Source: Doryteuthis pealeii (taxonomy: Eukaryota > Mollusca > Cephalopoda > Myopsida > Loliginidae). Taken from it: DNA of 64,000 nt. The stretch's first letter is position 1. Every line of letters begins with the position of its first letter. The stretch spans positions 70,719,177 through 70,783,176 of the forward strand of contig CM042157.1 in NCBI GenBank assembly GCA_023376005.1. The letters run 5' to 3'. Below are positions 10,196 through 20,772 of the stretch, piece after piece. A program made the position numbers and the translations under genes. The notes under the pieces are model-generated. The model had not been told where the DNA came from. It saw only the letters and a program-made list of their open reading frames with translations, and made no database searches.

Positions 10196-10199
10196 ACTG

Positions 10200-10222
10200 A
10201 TATATAGATATAGATATATAGA

Positions 10223-10256
<34 letters not shown>
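10200..10256. repeat. (TA/GATA)n and (CA)n microsatellite
   Basis: ATATAGATATAGATATA followed by CA repeats, directly after the second HHR-SINE. Confidence 0.85.
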
Positions 10257-10339
10257 GAAGCAAAGACATTAAGTCAACAGCATTTGGTAACTGACAAATT
10301 TTTGCCTTGAAAATCACATAGGCAAAAAACTGACAGTTA

Positions 10340-10574
10340 CTAATGTTTATTTAAGAGCTATTTTTAAAAAAATAGTTTCTATATGTAAAAAGTATAATAA
10401 TCTTGATTTAACACTCTCACTCTTTTTTTCTTCATTTTTTTCTTTTCATCTTTGCATTATTTTCGATTGAAACAGATTAGCATTATCACTTCTGCACGCT
10501 CACCCCCTCTCTCTATCTTTACCCCTAATTACCTTTAATTTATCACACTGTGGTATATCCACAGGTCCTGCTAG
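10340..10574. mobile_element. Helitron-D rearranged: inverted body, forward 3' end
   Basis: 10340-10530 matches the minus orientation of the Helitron-D body (TATTTAAGAGCTA, AATAATCTTGATTTAAC, GAAACAGATTAGCATTATC). The 3' terminus is in plus orientation: hairpin CTGTGG-TATAT-CCACAG at 10548-10564 and CTAG at 10571-10574 followed by T. Confidence 0.65.
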
Positions 10575-10872
10575 TTTAAAGATAATTTTACCAATCCTGT
10601 TTATTTGATGTTGATATTTATTCTCTCTCTCTCTCTCTCGTACACACACACACGATCAGAGCAATTAAGACAGCAATAAAACTTGTTTCTCGTCTACTTT
10701 AAATTGCTTTAATTTGAATTAAGTAGAATACTTTGGTTAATTTACTCATTAAGGATTAGAGTAAATAATAAACACAGCATTTAGCTGACCACTGGCATCT
10801 GACAGTAGATCAATTAATTGGATATCTGTTCATTAACTTTAAGGATATAAATGAATTAATACTTTCAAGTCA

Positions 10873-11105
10873 ACAGGGTGGGCTAATGTTGGTATCATCC
10901 AGACAGCGAAGGAGTCTATCCCCTTTTCACTAGTGCTAGACCAAGGAGATTGTTTTTGCTTCTGAGGTGGAGCGCTACACTTACCATCAGCTCCTTATTT
11001 TACCACACAGATCCCTGTGCTACTCATTCGCTGAGTTGGCGAGGGGCCAGTATCGAACCAAGAACCTTGCAAATCCTAGGCGAGTGCTCTACCGACTGAT
11101 CTAAA
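10873..11105 (-). repeat. SINE-I, near full length
   Basis: Minus strand carries the tRNA-like head with GAGCACTCGCC and box B GTTCGATAC, the GATCTGTG hairpin and the TAGCACTAGTGAAAAGGGGA end. CpG positions have partly decayed to TG/CA, indicating moderate age. Confidence 0.8.
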
Positions 11106-11564
11106 CGGAGACATTAAAATTATTAATTTCATTGGTCAAAGAAAGAACCTTTTCTTATTTTTTTTTAAATACAAGATTTTACTTTTTATTTCAATAAGAG
11201 TTCTTGTATTGGAGCAGTGAAAAATGAAAATGTTATGTATGAAAATTTCATTCAAATATAGTCGCGGTCACATTTTTTTAAACCGCCCAGGTACATAGTT
11301 AAAAAAAAAAAAAAAAAAAAAGGAAAAAAATAATAATTGGACACTACTCCATCGACTTTCGTAGACAGAGGATGCAAAAAAAAAAATAATAATAATGGTG
11401 TTAATAATAGGGAAATAAAGGAATTCATCAGTAATCATTACCTGTTTTAATTTTAATGGGTTTTATTTTTAATGAAAAGATAAAATTTTAGTTAAATTTG
11501 GAGTCTCTGTTACATGATAACCACTTCATTTTGCTTTTAGACATTTACAACTTATTAGAATGAA

Positions 11565-11820
11565 GGGCTGGTTTAGCTCAGTCGGTAGAGCACTTGTCTA
11601 GGAATTGCAAGGTTCCTGGTTCGATACCAGCCCTCGCCAACTCAGCGAATGAGTAGCACAGGGATCTGTGCGGTAAAGTGAGGAGCTGATGGTAGGTGTG
11701 GTCCCCCAATTCAGATGCAAAAACAATCTCCTTAGTCTAGCGCTAGTGAAAAGGGAATAGACTTCCTCACTGCTTGGCTGATACCGACATTAGACCATCC
11801 CATTGACTTTACTTACTTTT
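11565..11820 (+). repeat. SINE-I, best preserved sense copy
   Basis: GGGCTGGTTTAGCTCAGTCG starts the tRNA-like head; box B GGTTCGATACC at 11618-11628. The body has AGCACAGGGATCTGTGC and GAGGAGCTGATGGTAGGTGT, and the copy ends in (ACTT)n. This copy was used as the reference for the family. Confidence 0.9.
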
Positions 11821-11851
11821 AGAATGACTGTGAAAACTGGTTCAAAACATT

Positions 11852-12086
11852 GGACCATATTACCTTTAGGCACCTCTTTTTGATCTTGATTAAGAAAGGA
11901 CATGTTTTTAATTTACACCGTCAATATCCAGTTGTTTGTTAGGGGTTATGGTTAGGGGTTAGTTTTATAATTTTTTTTTAAATCTAAAAATCGTCTGTTA
12001 AAACAACCAGATATTGATGATGTAAATGAAAAACATGTCCTTTCTTAATCGAGATCAAAAAGGTGTGCCTAAAGGTCATATGGTCC
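11852..12086. mobile_element. M4 MITE, 8-bp TSD
   Basis: Flanked by perfect AAAACATT duplications (11844-11851, 12087-12094). Terminal inverted repeats of about 80 bp start GGACCATATTACCTTTAGGC. The 8-bp duplication suggests a hAT-type transposase; the interior has a TTAGGGGTTAG tract. 235 bp. Confidence 0.85.
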
Positions 12087-12099
12087 AAAACATTTTGGA

Positions 12100-12726
12100 T
12101 ATATGTAGTGATGACAGGTATTTATAATATGTTTGATTTTCCTTAGTTAAAAGTTTTGAAGCAAAAAAAAAATAAATAAATAAATAAATTGTAATAGTAA
12201 TTCTATATTTAGGGCAATGATTATAATAAATAAATAATTTTTTTTTTTAGTTTTACAGTGTCTTTTTTTAAGTGCGAAATTATTTGATACCCTTTTTTTG
12301 TCTTTTCTTTACTTTTCTTTTCTTTTTTTTTATGTTCAGCTGGGTCACAGTAACCTAGAGGCACCTTTGTCTGTTTGGAGCCAGAGATGCTAGTTTTTTC
12401 TCTCTCTCTCCCCCTCCCTCTCTCTCTCTCTCTTTCCTCCATTTATCTCCAAGCTCCTTCGCTCCATTTTCTTTTCATTTTATTTATTAATGATTCTAAA
12501 CAAAGTTCAAGGTAAGTATGATAAACACAAATACTTCTCGCCCTCAAAAATAAAGAGAAAAGTAGAATACTTAAACAATTGTAAACAGTCATGATAATTG
12601 GACCTTAATGTCAATTTTAACTTAACTAGTGTAGAAGAAATTCCTTTAATAAATAGAATTATATCATTCTTATGGTTAAAGTATAATCTAAATCTCTGTG
12701 GTTTGTTATTTAATAATTCAAATAAA

Positions 12727-12758
<32 letters not shown>

Positions 12759-13540
12759 CACAAATTAGAGGCGGTGGATTTGTTTCCCAAATTCTGTAAG
12801 TGCAGTTAAGTGTTTTGTCCTCTTGAAAATGTATGGAATATTTAGAACACAAGATTGATGGAGTTTTTTTTTTTTGTTTTCTTTTTCTTTTTTTAAGGAC
12901 ATTGAAAGAAAAAGAAAAGAGAGAAAGATGTTTATTTTCACACATTACATTTTTTACAAAAAAAACAAAAAAAACACAACAAATAATTAATGAATGTATC
13001 AATGTGTGGAAGATGATCACTAAGTAGGACTGAGACTATTCTAGTAGTGACCACTTTTAAAGATATGTGAAGATACATTTTTGTTCATTATATTATTGGA
13101 AAGTATAAAACACACAAAAACACAATTAAGTAATAATAGGTTAAGCCATCAGATGTTTGTTGGGCTTGAAGGCAGGTTTTTTGTGGTATTAATGTTGGTT
13201 GTTTAGTAATGTGTGGAGGATGATCACTAATTAGGACTGAGCCTATTTTAGTAGTGACCACTCTGGTATTTCATGGGTTTTTAGATTTAAATTTGAAGAG
13301 ATTGAAAGCAGTTTTAAAATATTTTAAAAAGAATCAAATATCTTAAAATAAATAAAATTTAATATATTATTGTTTTGTTTCTTTTAGATAGATCCATTTT
13401 AATGACCACTTCTCTGTGAAGATATTTGGCAAATCTTCATGCCAAAAATTATGTCATAGGCAACTGTTGTTTTAATGTTTATCAACATACCTAATATATT
13501 ACACATCAAACTATATTATTAACATATCAACACAGTATGT
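12100..13540. other. Mostly unique AT-rich interval
   Basis: Contains CT-rich, poly-T and poly-G tracts and the 50-bp direct repeat listed separately. No exon, RNA gene or terminal repeat pair was recognised. Open frames here are translations of poly-T/poly-A. Confidence 0.5.
13008..13264. repeat. 50-bp direct repeat pair
   Basis: GTGTGGAAGATGATCACTAA...TAGTAGTGACCACT at 13008-13060 recurs at 13209-13262 with few changes. An inverted relative (GGTCACTACTAGAATAGGCT) is at 50666-50690, so this is a dispersed repeat. Confidence 0.65.
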
Positions 13541-13545
13541 ACACA

Positions 13546-13909
13546 CAGTGATGCTGATAGCTTTTTAATTTAGTGGATGCTGGGACATACATATTTGATT
13601 TTAATGACTCACAGGAAATTTGATGGGTTCCAACTAAAGTTTTTAATAAATTGTAGCGTTTTTATTTATGAACTGGGGAATGGAGTGGAGAAAGTTTTCT
13701 TAGATGAGACAACTAAAGCCATCTAACCCCTACCTGTGTAATTTGTTTCAAAGAAAATATTGAAATGCATCTACACTTAACTTGAAATGGTGGGGGAAGA
13801 AAAAGAAAAAAAAAAAAAAAAACACTGAGATGCATGAATACGATTTTACTACTTCCTTTTAGATTTTTATGCGTTAGGGTTGCAGGATGCATACTTATCT
13901 GCATATCTG
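13546..13909 (+). mobile_element. M1 MITE, full length
   Basis: Starts CAGTGATGCTGATAGC; the right end GCATATCTG is a diverged terminus. Flanks TACACA and TACATA agree at five of six positions, supporting a 6-bp duplication. Confidence 0.8.
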
Positions 13910-14043
13910 TACATATCGAACTATATTATCAACATATTTGATTTTTCAACATTTTTGATTTATAACCTCAAAATCATCCGAGATGATTTTTACAAAGATG
14001 TAAATAATGGTGAGAGAATAATGTATAATTATTAAGTCTAAAT

Positions 14044-14247
14044 CAGTGGTTCTCAACCGGGGTCCATGTGGATCCCCGGGGGACCATATAACATTTTGGG
14101 GGACCCAGGCAAGCAAAATGTATTTAACTATAAAATTACAATGGGATTTTTAAACATCGAATGGCTATGAGGAGTTCACTACAGTAAAATAGGATTAAAA
14201 AAAAATTTAAAAAAAAGAAAATTAAAAATAAATGTTGAGAACCATTG
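14044..14247. mobile_element. hAT MITE with perfect 8-bp TSD
   Basis: Termini CAGTGGTTCTCAAC and GTTGAGAACCATTG are inverted repeats of the type found in many animal hAT (Charlie-like) elements. GTCTAAAT is duplicated exactly on both sides (14036-14043 and 14248-14255). 204 bp, no transposase. Confidence 0.92.
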
Positions 14248-14365
14248 GTCTAAATGAACTAGTTAATTACTTCAAAAATATTTACTGATCAAAATACCCT
14301 ATAATTCATCCGACAATTTTCAAAAACACATTAGCAAAAATTGTAAGATATATTTTATCTATATT

Positions 14366-14708
14366 CAGTGATGTTGATAGCTTTTTGATTTAGTGCATCC
14401 TAGGACGCACATATTTGCTTTGAATGAGTCCCCAGGAAAATTTATGGGTCCCAATTTAAATTTCTAAATAAACTTTAGGGTTTTTATTTATGATCTGGGG
14501 AAATAACTAAAGCCGGCTAACTCCTACCTTGTAACCTATCCTGTATGATTTGCTTCTAAGAAACTATTGAAATGTATTTACAGTTAGCTTGAAATGGTGA
14601 GGGAAGAAAAAAGAAAGACACTGGGACGCATGGATACAATTTTACTGTCCTTTTAGATTTTTGTGCGTCAGGTCAGGGACGCAGGACGCGTACCTATCAG
14701 CATCTCTG
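14366..14708 (+). mobile_element. M1 MITE with 6-bp TSD
   Basis: CAGTGATGTTGATAGC to CTATCAGCATCTCTG. TATATT occurs on both sides (14360-14365 and 14709-14714), giving a perfect 6-bp target duplication. Confidence 0.88.
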
Positions 14709-14869
14709 TATATTACAAGTGAAAACAAACCTAAGAATGAATTGCTAATATACTTTTTTTTTTTTACAAGTTTATTTACAAACCTAATATAATAGTAAGG
14801 GGGTATCAAGGTATTTACATATTCATTATATCGCTATTGATAATCATTGAGAATATAACTTAAGTAACT

Positions 14870-14946
14870 AAGGAAAGCGTGGTGTCAGTGGTAACGTGAT
14901 TTCAGTTACAGACAGACAATCACTTAATCTCCATTATAATAAGATT
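14870..14946 (-). mobile_element. Helitron-B 5' fragment
   Basis: Minus strand starts TCTTATTATAATGGAGATTA and continues TGTCTGTCTGTAACTGAAAT. No matching 3' terminus lies to the left, so the copy is truncated. Confidence 0.65.
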
Positions 14947-15261
14947 GAAATATTGGATGGTATCTACGCCTGCATTAGATTTTATGTTAGTATTACTTTT
15001 ATTATTGATTCTATTTCTGATTGTTTTTGAGGAATTTGGGCCACAAAGTGCAACTAATGTAACAATAAAACCTTGTTCTAATCGAACCTAATAAAATTAT
15101 AATAAACTTATGATAATTAAATTGTATATTATTTACTAATTTGTCATCAACTTTTTTATATTTTCACAAGGCAGCTAACAATAAAGTAATCTTGTAGTAT
15201 CTCACAACATGAATAATCAACAACAGTTTTATGCAACATGCTTGACAACTACAGATACAGC

Positions 15262-15486
15262 AGACCATATTACCTTTAGGCACCCCTTTTTGATCTCGAT
15301 TAAGAAAGGACATGTTTTTCATTTACACCGTCAATATCTGGTTGTTTTAACAGAGGATTTTTAGATTTTTGTTTTAAATTATAAAACTAACCCCTAACAA
15401 ACAACCGGATATTGACAGTGTAAATGAAAAAAAAAAGTCCTTTCTTAATCAAGGTCAAAAAGGGGTGCCTAAAGGTAATATGGTCC
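15262..15486. mobile_element. M4 MITE, second copy, 8-bp TSD
   Basis: Inverted ends AGACCATATTACCTTTAGGC and GCCTAAAGGTAATATGGTCC. The duplication GATACAGC is perfect (15254-15261, 15487-15494). Confirms the M4 boundaries deduced at 11852-12086. Confidence 0.88.
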
Positions 15487-15557
15487 GATACAGCCAGTAA
15501 AGTAAATAATATTAATTAGAGACATTTATGAACATCTGACAGTTTAGCAGTAATAAT

Positions 15558-15650
15558 GGTTGGTTGGGTTTTACGGCATGTCAACACATTGGGTTATTTT
15601 ATGCCAAAAATGTGTTGTTTGACTCATTCTTGATGAGTATTTAACTTTTC
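15558..15650 (-). repeat. SINE-A 3'-tail fragment
   Basis: Reverse complement of the tail: GGTTGGTTGGGTTTTACGGC, ATGTCAACACATTGGGTTAT and ATTCTTGATGAGTATTTAAC. Confidence 0.75.
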
Positions 15651-15984
15651 TTGCAATCCCTATGAGAGGAATAACAATTCTTACCAGAGAAATAGTATGT
15701 GACATGGTGTTTATGACTTCTGTGTATGTTTATAAATTAAAAATTAAAAAACGAGCATCTAAGTCACTGTCTGTTTCCTTTGCGGGTCAGATTAATATAT
15801 TTTTCTTAGGGACAGCGGGGCAGAGGATTATGGATTGTGGGCCGGATCTGGCCCATGGACCGTAGGTTGCCGACCCCCGATATAGAAATAGCCAATATAT
15901 TGAAAATATCCAAAACAACCCCTTGAAAATCTTTGCATCAGTTTGGTTATTTTAGTAGCTTTTATGTGCAACTTCTGCATAAAA

Positions 15985-15986
15985 CA

Positions 15987-16022
<36 letters not shown>
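15985..16022. repeat. (CA)n microsatellite
   Basis: Uninterrupted CA dinucleotides. Confidence 0.95.
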
Positions 16023-16024
<2 letters not shown>

Positions 16025-16148
16025 TATTTGTTACTTAAACCAGAGCTGAAGATCCAGAGTCGGAGTCATGGATTTGGGAGTAATTAAGGGGTCACTGGAA
16101 TTTGAGTCAGTAAAACTATACCAACTCCATTTGAACTTATATTTTATA

Positions 16149-16551
16149 CTAGGAGCAGCTACCCGGCGTCGCCTGGGTGGAGAGGTATTTTTTTTAAGTT
16201 AGTCCCGCAGATCCGTTATTACTTAATCGTGACTTGAATCCTCTTGGGATGCCCCATTTAAATCCCTATGTAAAAAAAAATAGATCTTGCATTGATTCAA
16301 CTACTCTGAAAATAAATGTTAAATTCTACTATCTAAAATATAAAATGGAAAAAAAATCCATGCTGTTATCATTTAAATTTTATTTTTTAATTGTCTTCAT
16401 GAGTATAAATCAAATCTATTATTTTTGCCCAAAAAACAAGCCCTAGTGATATTTAATGTGTATATATATTTACTTTATCGTTAATTGTTTTATTTTCAAA
16501 GTTTCCTCCAGACATACATATACACACAACTTCCCTTTATATATGTACAGA
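16149..16551 (-). mobile_element. Helitron-A, complete
   Basis: Minus strand begins TCTGTACATATATAAAGG after A and ends CTAG before T. A bulged hairpin CCC-A-GGC-GAC-GCC-GGG sits just before the end. 403 bp, with family sequences GTATGTC(C/T)GGAGGAAAC and GGGGCATCCC. Non-autonomous. Confidence 0.9.
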
Positions 16552-16967
16552 TAGATAAGATAGATGGCCCTAGTTTAGTTTATAAAGTTATACAGTACAC
16601 ACACCTTATAAACAGATTATAAAAAAATCATGGTTTTATATTTATTTGTAGACCATACTAACTTAATTATATAAAGAGTTGGAGGTTTTTGTGTTCCGAC
16701 TGAACCGCTCCGACTTTTCAAACAAATTTATGATTGGCACAATGAAAAATAAACAATGAAACAACTGTGGGAAAGCAAAATAAATCAACTTAATTGTACG
16801 AAAGACAATTTTCACTGAAAACAAGACGATACTTGTTGTGTGTCTATTGGGATTAAAGTCAGTTCTCTACAATGACTCTTTCTAGAGATTCATTCAACAA
16901 AAGACTAATTCCTATTTAGACTCAAGTAATCAACAAATGTAAAAGTGTGCATCTGCAATTAGTTAAG

Positions 16968-17345
16968 TTAGTTGATAGGATTTTACGGCATGTCAACACT
17001 TGTTGGGTTATTTTATGCTCAGAGATGCTGAGAAGCACGAGTCCTGCGTCCCTGACGCACAAAAATCTAAAAGGACACAGTAAAATCATATCCATGCATC
17101 CCAGTGTTTTTCTTTTTTTCCCTTACCATTTCAAGCTAAGTAAATACATTTCAATGGTTTCTTAGAAACGAATTACACAGGATAGGTTATAATTTTATTA
17201 AGAAACTTTAGTTGGGACCCAAAATTTTCCCGGGGACTCATTCAATGCAAATATGTATGTCCCTGGACGCACTAAATCAAAAATCTATCAGCATCACTGT
17301 ATGCTGAAAATGTTTGTTTCATTTCTTCTTTGTGGGGTATGGCTG
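16968..17345 (-). repeat. SINE-A tail interrupted by M1
   Basis: GATTTTACGGCATGTCAACA up to TTTTATGCT, then an M1 element, then TATGCTGAAAATGTTTGTTT, which continues the SINE-A sequence. Shows M1 was still moving after this SINE-A had inserted. Confidence 0.8.
17020..17299 (-). mobile_element. M1 MITE inside SINE-A, 6-bp TSD
   Basis: Minus strand CAGTGATGCTGATAG to CAGCATCTCTG. The duplication TATGCT is exact (17014-17019 and 17300-17305), and the uninterrupted SINE-A sequence confirms it. Confidence 0.9.
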
Positions 17346-17419
17346 TTGTGCGTGTAGCTATTTGGGTTTCATTTTAGATTTTGCTTTTATTAGAAATTAT
17401 GTAAAAACTTTGGTTATTT

Positions 17420-17690
17420 CCTAGCTGAGTAACACGAGTGACCCAGAAAAAACAGAACCCAAATTATTCATTTATTTTCCCATTAACCTAACCCTTGTTG
17501 GACTTAAACTTTAAAAAAAAAAAAATTAAAATTAACAATTTTATTACAAAATTTATGGGTTCTATTCTTTCTGGGTCGCCCTGTAATATTATGTTACTCA
17601 ACTAGGGGTTTAGGGTTAGTTTAATGGGAAAATAAATAATTTGGGTTCTGTTTTTTCTGGGTCACCCTGTAATATCATGTTACTCAACTA
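17420..17690. mobile_element. Foldback with GGGTGACCCAGAAAAA-type core
   Basis: Outer inverted repeat CCTAGCTGAGTAACA and TGTTACTCAACTAGG encloses two modules that start or end with CAGGGTGACCCAGAAAAA-type and GGGTTCTG-type ends and contain TTTTCCCATTAA plus TTAGGG-like sequence. The same core occurs at 24071, 47338 and 59255 between different termini. Confidence 0.6.
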
Positions 17691-17927
17691 GGAAAAAAAA
17701 AAACTTTTTTTCTTCTTCCTTGGTTGGATTTTTATGGCATGTAGATTTAAAATTAGTTAAAGAGAAAGGTGTAATAACATTTATGTAGAACTGCACATTT
17801 TTTAATGATCAGGCAAAAATTGTTACAGCTTGGCTAAAAGATTTTTCAATCATTTCTTCTGTGAATAATTTTGATGTTTTGGACTGTTGCCCTCATCTTT
17901 ATTGTATAAATAAAATAAATATGGAGG

Positions 17928-18330
17928 CACGTGGCATAATGGTTAGAGTCGTAGGAAATGGACTCATCGGCCTGAATTCAAATCCTAGACAAAGCTGTTT
18001 GCATTTCACTTAGCACTAATACCCTTGGGAAAGGTATGAATCCATATATTCTCCCTCCAGCTATGGGTAAAATAGTAGGGCAGAGTGGGCTCTTTAACTT
18101 TGGATAGGTAACAAGTCTAGGAGAAGGAAAACTCTGAATTTGAAAATCTTGAGGTCAGTCGTTGATTGGGTTTGTGGCATTCCTTGTGCACCAATTCTTT
18201 CTAATCGACAGTGCCAAAAAGTGCGGACTGGTCCAACACAAATCTTCACCACTATAAACAAATTACTGTGTAGGTTGGTCATTGGATGAACCCTCATGTG
18301 TCGAAACCAATAAGAGACTACCATTGTGGT
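17928..18330 (+). repeat. SINE-II (tRNA-headed), long copy
   Basis: Head TGGCATAATGGTTAGAGTCG (box A) and GAATTCAAATCCT (box B) about 35 bases apart, then CTAATACCCTTGGGAAAGGT, CTCCCTCCAGCTATGGG and GGAGAAGGAAAACTCTGAAT. The extra 3' part, to GGTTGGTCATTGGATGAA, is shared with 62885-63268, so it belongs to the element. Confidence 0.85.
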
Positions 18331-18479
18331 ATGTATAAACACATTTCAGCCACTGTATCCTCCGGCCTTCCTCAGTTGTTCCCTGTGTATCCGAGCATAG
18401 TAATGACCCAAACTGGGAAATCATTTTTAATAGTTTAACTGTTGATCAAACAGGTGTTGAAGAACTTTTGAAGATCTTA

Positions 18480-19117
18480 TCTATTAATGATGGAGATTAG
18501 CTCTCTATTTGTCTGTAACCGAAACTATGTCACTGCTTAAACTAATATTATGCAAAAACACCATAACATAGAACAAATACACTCAAAATTAAAACATGCA
18601 ATCTTAGACAGTCCTCATTGTTTTTTTTCAAAACAAGTTTTAATAAATACATGCTCGTTATTATATAATTATATATAGTAAGTAAGTAAAGTCGTCGTGG
18701 CGGCCTAAAGTCAGTATCAGCCAATCAGCGAGGGTGTCTATCCCCTTTTCAATAGCGCTAGACCAAGGAGATTGTTTTGGCATCTGAGGTGGAGTGCCAC
18801 ACCTACCACCAGCTCCTTACTTTACCGCACAGATCCCTGTGCTACTCATACGCTGATTTGGCGAGTACCAGAATCAAACTAGGAACCATGTGGTTTCTAG
18901 CCGAACGCTCTACCGACCGAGCTAACCCGGCCCCTTGTATATAGTTTGTTTTATTTTAATGTATATTTAAAGTTAGCAGAACTAAGTTTCCATTTCACAT
19001 TGTTTTATTATTTTTTTTATTCCTTTAATAAATTTGATGATTTTACTTATGGTACAGGCAATATCTTTCAAAAATAAATTTTTACACCGCCCGGAGGGCT
19101 TTCTTTTTTTTTTCTAG
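18480..19117 (+). mobile_element. Helitron-C with SINE-I inside
   Basis: TCTATTAATGATGGAGATTA after A; hairpin GCCC-GGA-GGGC (19089-19099); CTAG at 19114-19117 before T. Shares the GTCTGTAACCGAAACTA 5' segment with Helitron-B but has a different body and 3' end. A SINE-I copy is nested within. Confidence 0.88.
18680..18937 (-). repeat. SINE-I inside Helitron-C
   Basis: Minus strand full SINE-I with GGTTAGCTCGGTCGGTAGAG head and an (ACTT)n end next to TATATATAG. Comparing with the Helitron-C at 52286 shows an uninterrupted ATATATATAGTTTGTTTTAT at this point. Confidence 0.88.
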
Positions 19118-19530
19118 TTGACCTGGGACTAATGGCAATGAAGGGGTACTCCACACTCCCTAGAGCTCCAGAATTGGAAACTCACCACTATATGCAGTTT
19201 AGCATCATTGTATTTACCTCGTACCCCACTTGTACGGGTTAGGCACAAGGCCCTATTAACGTGGGACCACCCACAAACCGAAGTTCATGGGTGGCGGGTG
19301 AAAAATTGCGTCGATCCCGTCGGCATTCCCCCTCAAGGGGTGCCTCAGGCACTGGGCAATAAACCCAGCCCTGCCCCTTTAAATCAAGGGGGCAGGTATT
19401 GCCTGGGGGGATAGCCCCCTGGGATCGACGCTATTAACTTGTAAAGATCCAGGGCCGAAGCCACTGGACCCCACCCTGTTGGGCGGGTTTATGTAGTTTA
19501 GCATCATACCCTGGACACTTAATTGGTAAA
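19118..19530 (-). repeat. SINE-A fragment interrupted by S-element
   Basis: Reverse-complement SINE-A sequence (GACCTGGGACTAATGGCAAT, GGGGTACTCCACACTCCC) breaks at TATGCAGTTTAGCATCAT and resumes at 19508 with ACCCTGGACACTTA. Confidence 0.75.
19209..19489. repeat. S-element: GC-rich multi-hairpin retroposon, copy 1
   Basis: Flanked by an 18-bp duplication, TATGCAGTTTAGCATCAT and its one-mismatch copy (19191-19208, 19490-19507), which indicates target-primed retroposition. An outer stem, GCGTCGATCCC (19308-19318) with GGGATCGACGC (19421-19431), encloses hairpins CCCC-TCAA-GGGG, GTGCC-TCA-GGCAC, CTGGG...CCCAG, CCTGCCCC...GGGGCAGG and GGGGG-ATAG-CCCCC. No open frame and no poly-A. Transcribed strand and parent RNA are unknown; two more copies are in this window. 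Confidence 0.75.
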
Positions 19531-19564
19531 AATAGTTTTTATGTTAGACTTTCCATTAACTTTA

Positions 19565-20176
19565 CTAGCAAATATATGCACCTTCCTTCAGGTGCAAGTA
19601 TTTAGGTTTTGATGTAATAAAATTTTGTATCAAATTAGAAACTATTTAGAAAATGATAAACTGAGGGGGTGTAATCGAAAAAAAAACAGCTTTAAATCTA
19701 ACTCTTCCATCATTTTCCATCACTCCCGTCTTTTATTTTTCCGAATTTATCTATTTAGTTAGATTATGAAGTATTTAATAAAATTTCAGTTCTTTCCTCT
19801 TGTTTATGGATTTCTTTTAAGATTTATCCCCGAGATTTTTGCTCATATTCATTAAGATAAAACCAAACAATAAGAAATCAATAATACTAAGCATATATTT
19901 ATTAAAATCAAATTCTTAATATCAATATGCAAATTAGCCTTCTCGTTCACACTGTAAACCGCTATTTTGTTGAATATATAAATATACTTGCATGTTATTA
20001 GTATGTAGAATAATCCAACAGTATTAATAAGGTATAACAATTTTATCAATAATTGAGGTTTAAATAAAGATAAATTCATGGTGAATGTGACGTCAATAAC
20101 TAAGGGAATTGTGACTTGAGTAGTGATTTAGTTTCGGTTACAGACAGACAAACACACAATCTCCATTATAATAAGA
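19565..20176 (-). mobile_element. Helitron-B, complete
   Basis: Minus strand TCTTATTATAATGGAGATTG after A, ending CTAG before T. The 3' hairpin is TGCACC-TGAAGGAA-GGTGCA. 612 bp; body matches 7852-8491, including TTTGCATATTGATATT. Confidence 0.92.
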
Positions 20177-20349
20177 TATGCATCAACAAGTTGGTAGAAA
20201 TAATGACATCATTGTTTTTGCACGTCTATCATTCCGACATGTGCTACGAGAAGAATCACAATCATTTAGAAAAAAAAAGAAAAAAAATACAGACAAATAA
20301 CATTCCTTCTGTATTCACCAGATATTGCAGACATTCAAGCATTTACAGA

Positions 20350-20770
20350 ATTTTTTCTTCTCTAATAATAAATGTGAATGTCAGTGTGTCACATTTTTTC
20401 AACCTTACTCCGAGAGGCCATAGTTAATCGGAAAACAACTGTTTTTTTTTTTTTTAAATAATAATGCTAAATTTGATTTTTAAAATATTATGGGGTCAGT
20501 TTGACTCAGTTGGTAGAGCACCCACCTTGGTATCACAAGGTTCCAGGTTCGATATCAGTCCCCCCCCCCCGCCCCCCAACTCAGCACCTGGGTAGCAAAG
20601 ATTGGGTAATCTGATCTGTGTGGTAAAGTGAGGAACTGACGGTAGGTGTGGTGCTCCACATTTTTTCAACCTTACTCTAAGAGGCCATAGTTAATCTGAA
20701 AACAATTGTTTTTTAAATAATAATGCCAAATTTGATTTTTACGATATTATGGGGTCAGTTTAATTCAGTT
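20350..20770. repeat. Tandem segment duplication with SINE-I
   Basis: ATTTTTTCAACCTTACTC...AGGCCATAGTTAATC and the following AATAATGC(T/C)AAATTTGAT occur at 20391-20505 and again at 20655-20768. A third shorter relative is at 21862-21912. The duplicated unit includes the first SINE-I, explaining the SINE cluster. Confidence 0.7.
20492..20660 (+). repeat. SINE-I variant
   Basis: TTTGACTCAGTTGGTAGAGC head and GGTTCGATATC box B with a poly-C insertion. It lacks the 3' third and runs into the duplicated segment. Confidence 0.75.
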
Positions 20771-20772
20771 TG

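Noticed and set aside
11565..11640. Functional tRNA gene at SINE-I heads
   Set aside because: A and B boxes are present but acceptor and anticodon stems do not pair, and the sequence continues into a repeated SINE body.
18094..18342. 82-codon minus-strand frame with a relative at 62.9 kb
   Set aside because: Both lie in the extended 3' part of SINE-II; repetition comes from the SINE, and the frame is broken in the other copy.
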